Part shown: positions 27,219 through 37,325 of the stretch, piece by piece
How positions within the stretch are numbered: the first letter of the stretch is position 1
Layout: each line of letters begins with the position of its first letter
Assembly: GCF_902506145.1 (NCBI RefSeq)
Contig: NZ_LR733520.1
Span: forward strand, 250,580 to 314,579
Origin: Burkholderia sp. 8Y
GTDB lineage: Bacteria; Pseudomonadota; Gammaproteobacteria; Burkholderiales; Burkholderiaceae
Direction of reading: 5' to 3'
Length of the DNA stretch: 64,000 nucleotides
The notes under the pieces: generated by a model
Seen by the model: the letters and a program-made list of their open reading frames with translations, nothing else
The model's database searches: none
Told to the model about the DNA's origin: nothing
Translations under genes and position numbers: made by a program

Positions 27219-28718
27219 TCATGACGCATCCGCCCACGCTTTGGCCGCGGTGACTGCTCGTTGCCAGCCAGCGAGATACGGCTCGACTTCCGATGCTGGC
27301 ATGGACGGCGTAAAACGCCGGTCTAGCTGCCATTGCGCTTTGAGTTCTCCGATATTCTTCCAATATCCCACCGCCAGCCCCGCGAGATACGCGGCCCCGA
27401 GCGCAGTGGTTTCCGCGACGCGCGGGCGCACCGTGTCCACGCCGAGCAAGTCGGCCTGAAACTGCATCAGCAAGTCGTTGGAGCAGGCGCCGCCATCCAC
27501 ACGCAATTGCGCGATGGGCATGCCCGAGTCGGCTTCCATCGCCCGCAAGACATCGAGCGATTGATAAGCGATCGAATCCAGCGCCGCCCGCGCGATGTGG
27601 CTCGACGTCGTTCCCCGCGTGACCCCGAACAGCGTTCCGCGCGCGCGGGCGTTCCAGTGCGGCGCGCCGAGTCCGGCGAACGCGGGCACGAGATAGACGC
27701 CGTCGCTGTCAGGCACGGCGCGCGCGAGCGCCTCGACCTCGCTTGCGCGGCGGATCAGCCCGAGCCCGTCGCGCAGCCATTGCACGACCGCGCCCGCAAT
27801 AAAAATGCTGCCTTCCAGCGCATAGTCGACGCGGTCCCCAATATGCCAGGCAATGGTCGTCACGAGATTGTTGCGTGACTCGATCGGCTTGTCGCCCGTG
27901 TTCATCACGAGGAAGCAGCCCGTGCCGTACGTGTTCTTCACCATGCCGCGTTCCGTGCACATCTGCCCGAAGAGCGCGGCGTGCTGGTCTCCCGCGATCG
28001 ACGCGATCGGTATTTCGGCGGCAAGCAGGCTGCCGTGCGTGCGTCCGTAAACTTCCGACGACGCGCGCACTTCGGGAAGCATGCTGCGCGGAATGCCGAA
28101 GGCGTCGAGCAACTCGTCGTCCCAGCGGCGCGCGTGGATATCGAAGAGCATGGTGCGCGACGCATTCGTGATATCCGTGATGTGCAGGCCCCGGCGCGTG
28201 AAGTTCCAGACGAGCCAGCTATCGACGGTGCCGAATGCAAGCCGTCCCTGCTTTGCCTTGTCCCGCGCGCCTTCGACGTTATCGAGAATCCAGCGGATTT
28301 TCGTCGCAGAGAAATAGGCGTCGATCGGCAGGCCGGTCTTCGCGCGGACCATTGGCTCCAGACCGCGCGCCTTGAGTTCGTCGCACAGTGGGGCCGTGCG
28401 ACGGTCCTGCCAGACGATCGCGTTGTACACCGGTCTGCCGGTCTCGCGATCCCACACGATGGTCGTTTCCCGCTGGTTCGTGATGCCTACCGCGGCGATC
28501 GACGACGCGCTCAGTCCGGCTCGCGTGACGGCTTCAGCCGCGACGCCCGCCTGCGTCGACCAGATCTCCTGGGGATCGTGCTCGACCCAGCCCGCACGCG
28601 GATAAATTTGCTGGAACTCCTTCTGGGCGACGGACACGACATTCCCGCTCCTGTCGAACAGCATGGCGCGCGAACTCGTCGTGCCCTGATCGAGCGCAAG
28701 GACGATTTGATCCTGCAT
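27219..28718 (-). CDS. glpK: Glycerol kinase
   Basis: Phosphorylates glycerol to sn-glycerol-3-phosphate. The 499-aa protein has the FGGY-kinase N-terminal loop [19 protein letters not shown], the substrate segment [17 protein letters not shown] and C-terminal [19 protein letters not shown]. An ATG at 28724 sits directly against CGGAG with no spacer, whereas ATG 28718 lies six bases after GGAG, so 28718 is taken as the start. No glpF, glpD or glpR is in the window. A long inverted repeat lies about 80-150 bases upstream. Confidence 0.97.
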   Translation of the reverse strand: MQDQIVLALDQGTTSSRAMLFDRSGNVVSVAQKEFQQIYPRAGWVEHDPQEIWSTQAGVAAEAVTRAGLSASSIAAVGITNQRETTIVWDRETGRPVYNAIVWQDRRTAPLCDELKARGLEPMVRAKTGLPIDAYFSATKIRWILDNVEGARDKAKQGRLAFGTVDSWLVWNFTRRGLHITDITNASRTMLFDIHARRWDDELLDAFGIPRSMLPEVRASSEVYGRTHGSLLAAEIPIASIAGDQHAALFGQMCTERGMVKNTYGTGCFLVMNTGDKPIESRNNLVTTIAWHIGDRVDYALEGSIFIAGAVVQWLRDGLGLIRRASEVEALARAVPDSDGVYLVPAFAGLGAPHWNARARGTLFGVTRGTTSSHIARAALDSIAYQSLDVLRAMEADSGMPIAQLRVDGGACSNDLLMQFQADLLGVDTVRPRVAETTALGAAYLAGLAVGYWKNIGELKAQWQLDRRFTPSMPASEVEPYLAGWQRAVTAAKAWADAS

Positions 28719-28800
28719 GGTCATCTCCGAGGTTGAGCGGGCATCGGCCGTACGAGGTCCGCATGCGCAATCTATCGGACGCGGGGCGCGCGGACAACCT

Positions 28801-28866
28801 GGCCTAATGGCATAGGCAAAATGGACGTTTTCGGCTCGCCGTGATTCGGCCTATGCCATCTGGCCG
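28801..28866. promoter_or_regulatory. Long inverted repeat between glpK and a divergent lipoprotein gene
   Basis: ATGGCATAGGC (28807-28817) and GCCTATGCCAT (28849-28859) are perfect inverted copies. Including the flanking GGCC the arms are about 17 bases with two mismatches, separated by 31 bases. Two operator half-sites for one regulator, or an RNA hairpin, are both possible. Confidence 0.5.
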
Positions 28867-28927
28867 AGTGGCACGAAGGCGGCGATCGTCCGATACTGGC
28901 GGCTCAAACGAGCGAAGGGTGAGTGCG

Positions 28928-29308
28928 ATGCGAAAGTGGATCGTGGCAAGCGCGTGTGCGGCAGCCGCATTGGGCGCGTGCGTGACGACGCCAAGTCTGG
29001 ACGGTTCGTCCGGCGCGCCGTCGTTTGGGGCGCTGCAGGAGATGTGCGGAACGGCGTCGGCGGATTGGGGAGCCGACGCGCAGTCCGTGTATTCGGCTTT
29101 CTTCGACGCGTATGTCGCCCAGCGGCGCGGCGGCTTGTCGAAGGAACGCTTCTGCGCGTTTCAGGCGGGCATTGCGGAACGGTATCGCGCGTACGTGGCG
29201 AATCCCGGTCCCGCAGCGCGAAGCGCATGGGCGAACTTTCTGCTGGATCAGCGCGCTCAGGCGCTCAGTTGGCGCGCGGCCGTCGATCCGACATTGCGCT
29301 CCGGATAG
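28928..29308 (+). CDS. Small predicted lipoprotein, function unknown
   Basis: I do not recognise the family. The 126-aa product starts MRKWIVASACAAAALGAC, a lipoprotein signal with lipobox ALGAC (modified Cys at about residue 19). The mature part of about 108 residues is helical-looking and Ala-rich (SVYSAFFDAYVAQRRGG, WANFLLDQRAQALSWRAA). It contains two more Cys (LQEMCGTAS, ERFCAFQAG). The frame opens earlier (28841) but the signal peptide fixes the start at 28928, and GAAGGG lies upstream. It is divergent from glpK. Confidence 0.7.
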   Translation: MRKWIVASACAAAALGACVTTPSLDGSSGAPSFGALQEMCGTASADWGADAQSVYSAFFDAYVAQRRGGLSKERFCAFQAGIAERYRAYVANPGPAARSAWANFLLDQRAQALSWRAAVDPTLRSG

Positions 29309-29356
29309 GAGCTTGGGAGGGATGGGACGCAGCGGACCGCCACGTCCCGTGCGCTG

Positions 29357-29554
29357 CTACGAGAACCGCCGGAAGGCCTTGATGGTGGAATCGCCGGTTG
29401 CGGTGAGCCGCCATTGTTGTCGTCCGGAGGCGAGTCGTTCCAGCTGGACGAGTTGGCGTTCGAGCAGAGCGTCGAGTTCTTCGCGCTCCATATCGACTTG
29501 ATGGGGCGCTTCCTGAACCAAAAGCAGCGTGGCAAATTCGTGCGGACTCAGCAT
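29357..29554 (-). CDS. Small hypothetical protein (65 aa)
   Basis: Unknown function. The product MLSPHEFATLLLVQEAPHQV and onwards is an acidic, helical 65-residue cytoplasmic protein ending in IKAFRRFS. It begins at ATG 29554, four bases after GGAG; an in-frame ATG at 29566 is the alternative. It is convergent with the lipoprotein gene. Short length and the good ribosome site are the only direct evidence; comparison with relatives would settle it. Confidence 0.6.
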   Translation of the reverse strand: MLSPHEFATLLLVQEAPHQVDMEREELDALLERQLVQLERLASGRQQWRLTATGDSTIKAFRRFS

Positions 29555-29987
29555 CGTGTTCTCCATGACGACCGAAACGCATGGCGGCCAGCGGCGACCG
29601 GCCGGCTCCTCGTTTTCGAAACGTTGTGCGGGAAAACTGCAAACCGCCGGGCAGCCCGTTGTCTTTGGTATCGGGTGCCGGGAATTGGGATTGTAGGCAA
29701 GCGTCTGAGGAGTGCCAATCATACCGTCGAAAATTTTGGCTTTGACTTTTTGAGCTCGCCGAAGCGGTTCGCCGGAGCCGGCTGTTTGGAGAAACTACGT
29801 GAGCATCACGCCGCACTGCACACAAGAGAGGTCGTGCCTCGACTGATGCCGACGTTTCATTAATCTATACGATAAATGAATTTGTTCAGGCTTACGGCGG
29901 CAATGCAATATGCTTCTTTTGCCGCATCAATCAATTGGCTCGCCTGCGCTCGGACCGCATAGGTCGCTCGTCACTCGGACTTCATTC
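29555..29987. other. Gene-free stretch upstream of the gamma-glutamyltransferase gene
   Basis: No convincing frame on either strand. The right part (about 29700-29950) is noticeably AT-richer than the surroundings, with TATACGATAAAT near 29866, and probably holds the promoter of the downstream ggt gene. No inverted repeat stands out. Confidence 0.5.
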
Positions 29988-31625
29988 ATGAACCGCTTCA
30001 ATTGGCAGAATCCTTACCCCACGCCGCGCCTTCCGGTTTTTGCGCGGAACATCGTGTCGACATCGCATCCGCTGGCCGCGCAGGCCGGTCTGCGCATGCT
30101 GTGGAAAGGCGGCAATGCCGTCGACGCAGCCATTGCGGCAGCGGCGGCCATTACCATCGTCGAACCGGTGTCGAACGGTCTGGGCGGCGATGCTTTCGCG
30201 CTCGTGTGGGACGGCAGCAAGCTGCACGGACTCAATGCGTCGGGCGTGGCGCCGGCGGCGTGGAACGTCGACTATTTCCGTCGCAAACTCGGCGAAGAAA
30301 ACGGCTTGGCACGCCAGCCCAAGCGCGGCTGGGACACGGTCACGGTGCCGGGCGTCATCGCTGGGTGGGAAGCGTTGCATGCGAAGTTTGGATCTCTGCC
30401 GTTCGGCGATCTGATGGAGCCAGCCATCGAAATCGCGGAGCGCGGGCACGCGGTGGCGAGTATCGTCGCTTACAAGTGGGCGGCAGCGGTGCCGGAAATG
30501 AAAGATCAGCCCGGTTTCGCCGACGTGTTCATGCCGCACGGCCGCGCGCCCGAGGTGAGCGAACTCGTGCGGATGCCCGGCCACGCGAAGACCTTGCGTG
30601 CGCTCGCTGAGAACGGGCCGCGCGCCTTCTACGAAGGCGAGATCGCGGAATGCATTGCGGCGTTCGCTCGCGAGGGCGGCGGCGCGATCACGCTGGACGA
30701 CCTGCGCAACTATCGCGCGGACTGGGTCGAACCGATCAGCAAGGACTATCGCGGGTACACGGTCCATGAGATTCCGCCGAATGGGCAGGGTATCGCGGCG
30801 CTCATCGCGCTGGGCATTCTCGACAAGTTCGATGTCCGTGCGCTGACGGTCGATCGCATCGAGTCGCAGCATCTGCAAATCGAAGCCATGAAGCTCGCGT
30901 TCGCGGACGTGTATCGCTATGTCGCCGATCCGCGCTCGATGGATGTCACGCCCGAGCAGATGCTCGACGACGCGTACCTGACCGAGCGCGCGAAGCTGAT
31001 CGACCCGAGGCGAGCCACGCAGTTCGACTTCGGCATGCCGAAGGCGGGCGGCACCATCTATATGTCCGTGGCGGACGAGCGCGGCATGATGGTCAGCTTC
31101 ATCCAGTCGAACTACATGGGCTTCGGCTCGGGGGTGGTCGTGCCGAATTCCGGTATCGCGCTGCAAAACCGCGGCTGCGGTTTCTCGATGGACCCGAAAT
31201 CCGTCAATGTCGTCGAGGGCGGCAAGCGCCCGTTCCATACAATCATTCCCGCGTTCGTCACGCAGGAAATCGATGGCCGCCGTGACGCCGTGATGAGCTT
31301 CGGCGTGATGGGCGGCGACATGCAGCCGCAAGGGCATTTGCAATCGATCGTGCGAATGATGGACTACGGCCAGCAGCCGCAAGCCGCTTGCGACGCGCCG
31401 CGCTGGAAGGTCAACCGCGACTTCACCATCGACATCGAAGCGACGCTCGACCTCGAGACGGCTCGCGCGCTGGAAGGCCTCGGCCATACCATCAAGTCCA
31501 TCGACGATCCGTACATGGACTTCGGTTCGGGGCAGTACATCTGGAAGCTGGATCGCGACGATCCGGACCGCGGTTACGTCGCAGCCAGCGACAGCCGCCG
31601 CGACGGCCTCGCCGCCGGCTTCTAG
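29988..31625 (+). CDS. Gamma-glutamyltransferase family protein
   Basis: N-terminal-nucleophile hydrolase of 545 aa. Family features are SNGLGGDAFALVWDG, the nucleophile region KAGGTIYMSVADERGMMVSF with the likely catalytic Thr near residue 356, and the C-terminal GVMGGDMQPQGHLQ. No signal peptide follows from the chosen start MNRFNWQNPYPTPR, so it is probably cytoplasmic, unlike secreted GGTs. That leaves amidohydrolases of the same family (such as oxamate or cephalosporin acylase-like enzymes) as alternatives to glutathione hydrolysis. An MFS transporter gene follows 147 bases later and may import the substrate. Confidence 0.85.
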   Translation: MNRFNWQNPYPTPRLPVFARNIVSTSHPLAAQAGLRMLWKGGNAVDAAIAAAAAITIVEPVSNGLGGDAFALVWDGSKLHGLNASGVAPAAWNVDYFRRKLGEENGLARQPKRGWDTVTVPGVIAGWEALHAKFGSLPFGDLMEPAIEIAERGHAVASIVAYKWAAAVPEMKDQPGFADVFMPHGRAPEVSELVRMPGHAKTLRALAENGPRAFYEGEIAECIAAFAREGGGAITLDDLRNYRADWVEPISKDYRGYTVHEIPPNGQGIAALIALGILDKFDVRALTVDRIESQHLQIEAMKLAFADVYRYVADPRSMDVTPEQMLDDAYLTERAKLIDPRRATQFDFGMPKAGGTIYMSVADERGMMVSFIQSNYMGFGSGVVVPNSGIALQNRGCGFSMDPKSVNVVEGGKRPFHTIIPAFVTQEIDGRRDAVMSFGVMGGDMQPQGHLQSIVRMMDYGQQPQAACDAPRWKVNRDFTIDIEATLDLETARALEGLGHTIKSIDDPYMDFGSGQYIWKLDRDDPDRGYVAASDSRRDGLAAGF

Positions 31626-31772
31626 AACGCGGCTGCCTGCGTTCGCGCGCAGGCGTCCGCTCCTTTCGTGGGTTTTTGCCATTCGCACTGCCCGAGCGCG
31701 GCGCGAATGGCGGCGCACGCCCGCGCATTGCTGCACCCGGCCAAGCACGAGATGACCCATCAGGGAGAAATC

Positions 31773-33134
31773 ATGAACGAACGGGTGCACGAAGCGCCGG
31801 TTTCCGGCAACGCTGCCACGGCCCACGCCACTGGCGTTTCACATCCGCCGTCGGGCACGCTGTCGAAGGCGATGGTCCGCCGCATCGTATTTTCGTCGTC
31901 CGTCGGCAATGCGCTCGAGTGGTTCGATTTCCTGGTCTACGGCTACTTCGCGGCGATCATCGCGAAGGCATTCTTTCCATCGCATGACGAATGGCTCTCG
32001 ACGATGCTTGCCATCGGCACGTTCGGCCTTTCCTTCTTGATGCGTCCGTTGGGCGCGATCGTGCTCGGCATCTACGCCGACCGCAACGGCCGCAAGGCCG
32101 CGCTGACGTTCGCCATTCTGCTCATGATGATCGGCACGTTCACCATGGCGGTCATGCCGTCGTATCAGCACATCGGCGTCGCCGCGCCGCTCCTGATTCT
32201 GCTCGCCCGGCTGATTCAAGGGTTCGCGGTCGGTGGCGAATTCGGCAGCGCGACGGCGTTCATGGTCGAGCACAGTTCAGCGCGGCGCGGCTATTACGCG
32301 AGCTGGCAATTCGCGAGTCAAGGGCTCGCCGCGATCATGGCCGCCGCGTTCGGCTCGGTCCTGACCGCGTGGCTGCCGCAGCCGCAACTCGAGTCGTGGG
32401 GCTGGCGCATTCCGTTCGTCTTTGGTCTCTTGATCGGGCCGGTCGGCTATTACATTCGCTCGCACCTCGACGAAACGCCCGAGTTTCTCGCCGCGCGTCC
32501 CGCTCGCACCGACGCGCGCGCGCCCGGCGTCTCGTTCGCGAATCAGTGGATCAACTTGTTGCTGGCGGTCGGGATCGTCGCGCAATCGACGGTCGGCGTG
32601 TACGTGCTCCAACTCTACATGCCGATGTACGCGGTCAAGCAATTGCACCTGCCCGCCACGGCGTCGTTCGCGGTGGTGGTGCTGAACGGCGGCTTGCAGT
32701 TCATCTTCTCGCCGATCATGGGCGCGCTGTCGGACCGGCTCGGACGCATTCGCATCATGCTCGCGACGTCCATCATCATGGGTGTCGCCATTTATCCAAT
32801 GTTCGCGTGGCTTCAGGCATCGCCGACGGTGCTTTCGCTCGTCGTGCTCCAGTCGGCGGCAGGCATTCTGAAAGCCGCGTATTCCGGTCCGATGCCCGCG
32901 CTGATGTCCGAGATTTTTCCGACGCGCGTGCGCTCGACCGGGTTGTCCATCGGCTATGCGCTGGGCGTGACGCTCTTCGGCGGATTCGCGCCAACTATCG
33001 TCGAGGCGTTCATCCACGTCACCGGCGACAAACTCGCGCCGAGCTATTACGTGCTGCTCGCGGCGATTCTGTCGGGCGTTTCGCTGGCGATCGTCGCGTG
33101 GCGCATGCGGGGCGGCGCGCGGCAGGCTGCATGA
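31773..33134 (+). CDS. MFS transporter, metabolite:H+ symporter family
   Basis: Inner-membrane transporter of 453 aa with about 12 hydrophobic helices. MHS-family marks are SSSVGNALEWFDFLVYGYFA in helix 1, YADRNGRKAAL in the helix 2-3 loop, LARLIQGFAVGGEFG and LSDRLGRIRIM. Organic acids such as citrate or related carboxylates are usual substrates of the family; the sequence does not say which. GGGAG lies eight bases before ATG 31773, which outranks upstream in-frame starts. It probably shares a transcript with the preceding gamma-glutamyltransferase-family gene. Confidence 0.9.
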   Translation: MNERVHEAPVSGNAATAHATGVSHPPSGTLSKAMVRRIVFSSSVGNALEWFDFLVYGYFAAIIAKAFFPSHDEWLSTMLAIGTFGLSFLMRPLGAIVLGIYADRNGRKAALTFAILLMMIGTFTMAVMPSYQHIGVAAPLLILLARLIQGFAVGGEFGSATAFMVEHSSARRGYYASWQFASQGLAAIMAAAFGSVLTAWLPQPQLESWGWRIPFVFGLLIGPVGYYIRSHLDETPEFLAARPARTDARAPGVSFANQWINLLLAVGIVAQSTVGVYVLQLYMPMYAVKQLHLPATASFAVVVLNGGLQFIFSPIMGALSDRLGRIRIMLATSIIMGVAIYPMFAWLQASPTVLSLVVLQSAAGILKAAYSGPMPALMSEIFPTRVRSTGLSIGYALGVTLFGGFAPTIVEAFIHVTGDKLAPSYYVLLAAILSGVSLAIVAWRMRGGARQAA

Positions 33135-33443
33135 CGGCGTCTTTTCCGACGCTGACTCGCGTGTGCAAGGCGTTCGGCACGCTTCCTGCTCTATGCTGCC
33201 CCACCGATGCCAAGGCAGCGAGACGTAGAAAATTGACGCACGGCAAGGCGCGCACGGAACCGCATCGCGCGGCGCAAGTCTGTCCCCATGTCTGCAAACT
33301 CGTTGCAGGACGGCTAAGATGAAAGAGCACTAGCCGCTAACACTTTGATTTGAAGACGCTGGGACGACGCTCGCAGCGTCGTACGAACCTCGACCGTCTT
33401 TTTTGGCCGGTGGCGCGTTCAGTTCAGCCAAGGAGCGCGATAC
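33135..33443. other. Gene-free stretch after the MFS gene
   Basis: No convincing frame. It must contain the end of the ggt-MFS transcript and the promoter of the ferritin-like gene. I see no strong hairpin with a T-run. GGAGCG at 33434 is not clearly spaced as a ribosome site for ATG 33444. Confidence 0.5.
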
Positions 33444-34268
33444 ATGCATACAGATAGCACCCACGTCATGCCGTGGCGCATCGAAGATATCGATCTGAAT
33501 CGGATCGACCGACAGAAGGCGGCATCCAACGAACATCTTCTTTTGTTGCTCTGTGCCTGCTCGTTTATCGAGAGCGGCACGGATCTCTACACGAGCAACC
33601 TCAGCACGTACTTTCGCGACGATCCCGAAATCGCGGCGTGGCTCAACAACGAGTGGGAGCCCGAGGAGATGCAGCATGGCCGCGCGCTGAAGACCTACAT
33701 CAACCACGTCTGGCCGGAGTTCGACTGGGACACGGCGTTCAAGAACTTCTTCGCCGAATATTCGCTGACGTGTTCTTACGAGCAGTTCGAGAAAAAGCGC
33801 GCGCTGGAGATGGTGGCGCGCTGTGTCATCGAGACGGGGACGGCCACGCTGTATCGGGCCATCAACGAATGCTCCGACGAGCCGGTGCTCAAGGAGATCA
33901 CGGACAACATCCGCATCGACGAAGTGCGCCACTACAAGCATTTTTTCCGCTTCTTCAAGAAGTGGAACAAGATCGAAGGGAACGGGCGCCTCGCCGTGCT
34001 CGGCGCGCTCGTGCGGCGCGTGGCGGAGCTGAAAAGCGAGGATTCCGAGATCGCACTGCGGCACGTCTTCGCCATTCGCTACCCCGAGCGCGCGAAAGAT
34101 TCGACCTATAACCGCGAGCTTTTTGCGCGGGTCAATGCGTTGGTCCGGAGAAATCTGTCGGCCGATCAGTGCATCAAGATGCTTCTGAAGCCGCTCGACC
34201 TTCCCGCGCGTATTCAACCGGGCGTTCACTATCCGCTCGCGAAAATCACGCAGTTCTTCTTCCGCTAA
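33444..34268 (+). CDS. Ferritin-like di-iron protein, function unknown
   Basis: Soluble helical protein of 274 aa. It shows the two-fold carboxylate/His pattern of di-iron four-helix bundles: Glu in CSFIESGTDLY, then EPEEMQH (EXXH), Glu in CVIETGTATLY, then RIDEVRH (EXXH). This layout recalls acyl-ACP desaturase or ferritin-like oxidases. The partner and substrate are unknown. It may be an oxygenase, desaturase or peroxide-handling protein. The gene stands alone, with an FMN-type protein gene starting 55 bases after it on the same strand. Confidence 0.75.
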   Translation: MHTDSTHVMPWRIEDIDLNRIDRQKAASNEHLLLLLCACSFIESGTDLYTSNLSTYFRDDPEIAAWLNNEWEPEEMQHGRALKTYINHVWPEFDWDTAFKNFFAEYSLTCSYEQFEKKRALEMVARCVIETGTATLYRAINECSDEPVLKEITDNIRIDEVRHYKHFFRFFKKWNKIEGNGRLAVLGALVRRVAELKSEDSEIALRHVFAIRYPERAKDSTYNRELFARVNALVRRNLSADQCIKMLLKPLDLPARIQPGVHYPLAKITQFFFR

Positions 34269-34323
34269 GGCTCGTCGCGTGAAGCGGCGCCATGCCGTTT
34301 CACGCGACGAAGCACACGTTCCC

Positions 34324-34836
34324 ATGACCGATTCCGCCGCAGGCAAGACGTCGCTGTCTTCGCAAACCGTCTTCGACGAATGGCCTTCCGATTTGCGCGC
34401 GCTCTTCGACGGTACGCTGACGGGCGCGCCGAGCGGATTCACGGCGTCGCTGTCGGCCGTCGATGACAGCGGGCGAATCCGAACCGCGCTCCTCAGCGCC
34501 GGCGAACTGCTCGCGCCCGACGCGCGTACGTTGTGTTTTGCGCTATGGCCGTCGTCGCGGACGGCACGGGCCATCGCATCGGGCGCGAGCGCGAAGCTCG
34601 CTTTCGTGTTCGACGAGGCGTTCCATCAAGTGCAGATCGACGCGCGCCGTGTCGCGCTCGACGACGTGCCGCTGGCGTGCTTCGTCGGGACCATCGAGAG
34701 CGGGGAGATTCAGCGCGTGCCGTATGCGCGGCTGACAGGCGGCATCACGTTCGAACTGACGGACACCGAGCAAGTGCTCGCGCGCTGGCGCGAGCAACTG
34801 GACTGGCTGAAGCAAGCGGCGAGCGCCGCTGCCTGA
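34324..34836 (+). CDS. Pyridoxamine-5'-phosphate-oxidase-like FMN-binding split-barrel protein
   Basis: Small cytoplasmic protein of 170 aa. The pattern FTASLSAVDDSGRIRTALLS, FALWPSSRTARAI and KLAFVFDEAFHQVQIDARRV resembles the flavin-reductase-like split barrel of PNPOx-related proteins. It is too short and lacks enough PdxH landmarks to be PdxH itself, so the function is unknown. The frame opens at 34279; ATG 34324 (MTDSAAGKTS) is chosen as the more usual length. It is convergent with rhlE. Confidence 0.6.
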   Translation: MTDSAAGKTSLSSQTVFDEWPSDLRALFDGTLTGAPSGFTASLSAVDDSGRIRTALLSAGELLAPDARTLCFALWPSSRTARAIASGASAKLAFVFDEAFHQVQIDARRVALDDVPLACFVGTIESGEIQRVPYARLTGGITFELTDTEQVLARWREQLDWLKQAASAAA

Positions 34837-34907
34837 TTCTTCTTTCGCGAGCCGCTCCCGTTGGCGGCCCGCTTTCACTCCGACACAAAGGACGATGAAC
34901 GCGACGC

Positions 34908-36404
34908 TCAGCGCCCGCGTCCGCCCGTGCGGATGCCGTCGCGGCGCACGCCGCCGTTGTCGCTGCGCGACTTCCCGCCGAGCAGCGCGCCGGGGTTGCC
35001 GGCCTTGGCGCGCGGCGCCGGCGCGTGACCCGGCGCATGCGCGGCTTCCGGACGGCGAGGCGCTGGCTTCACGCCCGCGTTTGCGCCGCCATTCGCTTTG
35101 ACCGCAGCCGGCTTTGCGCCGCGGCCGTCGCGCTGCGCCTGAGCTCCGCTTCCCGCTTTCGGCGCACGCCCCTGATTCTGCGACTCGCCATGCGGGCGAC
35201 CGCCTTCGCGCGGACCGCCGCGTCCCTGGCTGCGGCGTTGAATCGGCTCGGGCTTCGCGTTCGGGTCCGGTTCGAAGCCGGCAATCACTTCCTGCGGAAT
35301 CGGCCGCTTGATGAGGCGCTCGATGTCCTTCAGCAATTGCAGTTCGTCCACGCAGACGAGCGATACCGCTTCGCCGTCCGCGCCCGCGCGCCCCGTGCGG
35401 CCGATACGGTGCACGTAATCTTCCGGCACGTTCGGCAGATCGAAGTTGACGACGTGCGGCAACTGGTCGATGTCGATGCCGCGCGCCGCGATATCGGTGG
35501 CGACGAGCACCTGCAACGTCTGATCCTTGAATTCGGCGAGCGCCCGCGTGCGCGCCGACTGGCTCTTGTTGCCGTGAATGGCGAGCGCGCTGATGCCGTC
35601 CTTCGCCAACTGCTCGGCGAGACGGTTCGCGCCGTGCTTGGTGCGCGTGAAGACGAGCACCTGAAACCAGTCGTGCTGACGGATCAGATGCGTGAGCAGT
35701 TCGCGCTTGCGATCGCGGTCGACCGGATGGATCTTCTGTTCGATGCGTTCGGCCGTGGTGTTGCGGCGCGCGACTTCGATCAGCGCGGGCGAATCCAGCA
35801 GGCTGTCGGCGAGCGCCTTGATTTCATCCGAGAACGTGGCCGAGAACAGCAGATTCTGGCGCTTCTGCGGCAGACGCGCGAGCACGCGCTTGATGTCGTG
35901 AATGAAGCCCATGTCCAGCATGCGATCGGCTTCGTCGAGCACGAGAATTTCGAGCTGCGAAACGTCGATCGTCTTTTGCTGCATGTGATCCAGCAAACGC
36001 CCCGGCGTCGCGACGACGATATCCACGCCACGGCGCAGCGCGTCGATTTGCGGATTGATGCCCACGCCGCCGAACATGACGGTCGAGCGCAGCTTCAGAT
36101 ATTTGCCGTAGGCGCGCACGCTTTCTTCGACTTGCGCGGCGAGTTCGCGCGTGGGCGTGAGAATCAGCGCGCGCACCGGGCGCTTGCTGCCAGCCGCGGC
36201 CGGCGCGAGTTGCGAGAGACGTTGCAGGATAGGCAGCGTGAAGCCCGCCGTCTTGCCGGTGCCGGTCTGCGCGCCGGCGAGCAGGTCGCCGCCTTTCAGA
36301 ACGGCCGGAATGGCCTGAAGCTGGATAGGAGTGGGGTTCGTGTAGCCGAGTTCGTTGACTGCGCGAAGGAGAGGTTCTGACAGACCGAGTGAATCAAAAG
36401 ACAT
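34908..36404 (-). CDS. rhlE: DEAD-box ATP-dependent RNA helicase, RhlE type
   Basis: Remodels RNA in ribosome assembly or mRNA decay. The 498 aa start [16 protein letters not shown]. Motifs: Q-motif ([13 protein letters not shown]), Walker [33 protein letters not shown], then helicase C with [15 protein letters not shown] and [10 protein letters not shown]. The last about 120 residues are a disordered Gly/Arg/Pro/Ala-rich RNA-binding tail ending in RTGGRGR. The open frame runs far upstream (to 37097) but crosses into the next gene and is not helicase-like. Confidence 0.95.
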   Translation of the reverse strand: MSFDSLGLSEPLLRAVNELGYTNPTPIQLQAIPAVLKGGDLLAGAQTGTGKTAGFTLPILQRLSQLAPAAAGSKRPVRALILTPTRELAAQVEESVRAYGKYLKLRSTVMFGGVGINPQIDALRRGVDIVVATPGRLLDHMQQKTIDVSQLEILVLDEADRMLDMGFIHDIKRVLARLPQKRQNLLFSATFSDEIKALADSLLDSPALIEVARRNTTAERIEQKIHPVDRDRKRELLTHLIRQHDWFQVLVFTRTKHGANRLAEQLAKDGISALAIHGNKSQSARTRALAEFKDQTLQVLVATDIAARGIDIDQLPHVVNFDLPNVPEDYVHRIGRTGRAGADGEAVSLVCVDELQLLKDIERLIKRPIPQEVIAGFEPDPNAKPEPIQRRSQGRGGPREGGRPHGESQNQGRAPKAGSGAQAQRDGRGAKPAAVKANGGANAGVKPAPRRPEAAHAPGHAPAPRAKAGNPGALLGGKSRSDNGGVRRDGIRTGGRGR

Positions 36405-36622
36405 AAATGGAGGTTCGAATCGTTGTGGCGAACGGCGTGCAGGCGGCTGACGACAGCGGCGATGATGTACGACGCTCGGAATGAATCGGGCGGCGGGCCG
36501 GGTTGCGCGGTCTTCGACCGCCTGGCTGTGCCGCAAGGTTCGACGCGCCATCAAGACACGCCGGCTGGCTGTAAGTTGCATCGCGTTTCGTCGCGATGCG
36601 GGCGTTGCGACCCGCTCAGGGC

Positions 36623-37243
36623 TCACGCGACGTAGCGCGCGACGCTCACGAACTGACACAGACTGCCCGCCAGCACGAACAGATGCCAGATACCGTGGCC
36701 GTGCCGGATGCGCTCGTCGTTGATGAAAAACCAGATGCCGGCGGTGTAGATCAGACCGCCTGCCACCAGCCACGCGGTGCCCGCGGGCGGCAGCGCCGTC
36801 AAGAGCGGATGAACGGCTACGAGCGCGAGCCAGCCCATCAACACGTACAGCACCATCGAAACGCTGCGGGTTCGTCGCCCGAGCGTGAGTTCCTGCGTGA
36901 TGCCGAGAACAGCGAGTCCCCAGCTCACGCCGAACAGCGACCAGCCCCAGGGGCCGCGCAACGTCACCAGTGTATACGGTGTGTAGCTGCCGGCTATCAA
37001 CAAGTAGATGGCCGAGTGATCGCACTTCTGCAGCACTGCTTTCATGCGCGGCGTGCGCGCGCAGTGGTACAGCGTGGAAATCAGATACAGCGTGCACAGC
37101 ATGGCGCCGTAGATCGCGAAGCTCACGACCTTGTAGGCATCGCGATCGAGCGCGCCCATCGTCACGAGCGTCGCGAGTCCCGCGACGGACAGAACGACCC
37201 CGATCAAATGGCTGATGCTGTTGAAACGCTCGCCTGCGTGCAT
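36623..37243 (-). CDS. Hemolysin III / PAQR-family membrane protein
   Basis: Inner-membrane protein of 206 aa with seven hydrophobic helices. The metal-binding PAQR pattern is visible: ISHLIGV in the first helix, [32 protein letters not shown], and [15 protein letters not shown] in the last. The name hemolysin III is historical. Bacterial members are linked to membrane fluidity or energetics and the true role is uncertain. It lies between the cytochrome genes and rhlE, after a clear terminator. Confidence 0.9.
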   Translation of the reverse strand: MHAGERFNSISHLIGVVLSVAGLATLVTMGALDRDAYKVVSFAIYGAMLCTLYLISTLYHCARTPRMKAVLQKCDHSAIYLLIAGSYTPYTLVTLRGPWGWSLFGVSWGLAVLGITQELTLGRRTRSVSMVLYVLMGWLALVAVHPLLTALPPAGTAWLVAGGLIYTAGIWFFINDERIRHGHGIWHLFVLAGSLCQFVSVARYVA

Positions 37244-37263
37244 GACCGATCCACCAAAGACAA

Positions 37264-37295
37264 GGGGCGCAGCCCCGACATGAAGGCTGCGCCCC
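37264..37295 (-). terminator. Terminator after the cytochrome c genes
   Basis: Perfect 11-bp stem, GGGGCGCAGCC (37264-37274) with GGCTGCGCCCC (37285-37295), 30 bases after the stop of the cytochrome gene on the minus strand. It is followed by a partly T-rich stretch (TTGTCTTTGG). Confidence 0.75.
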
Positions 37296-37325
37296 GTGCG
37301 TATTGTACGCTGTCTTGCGCGAATG

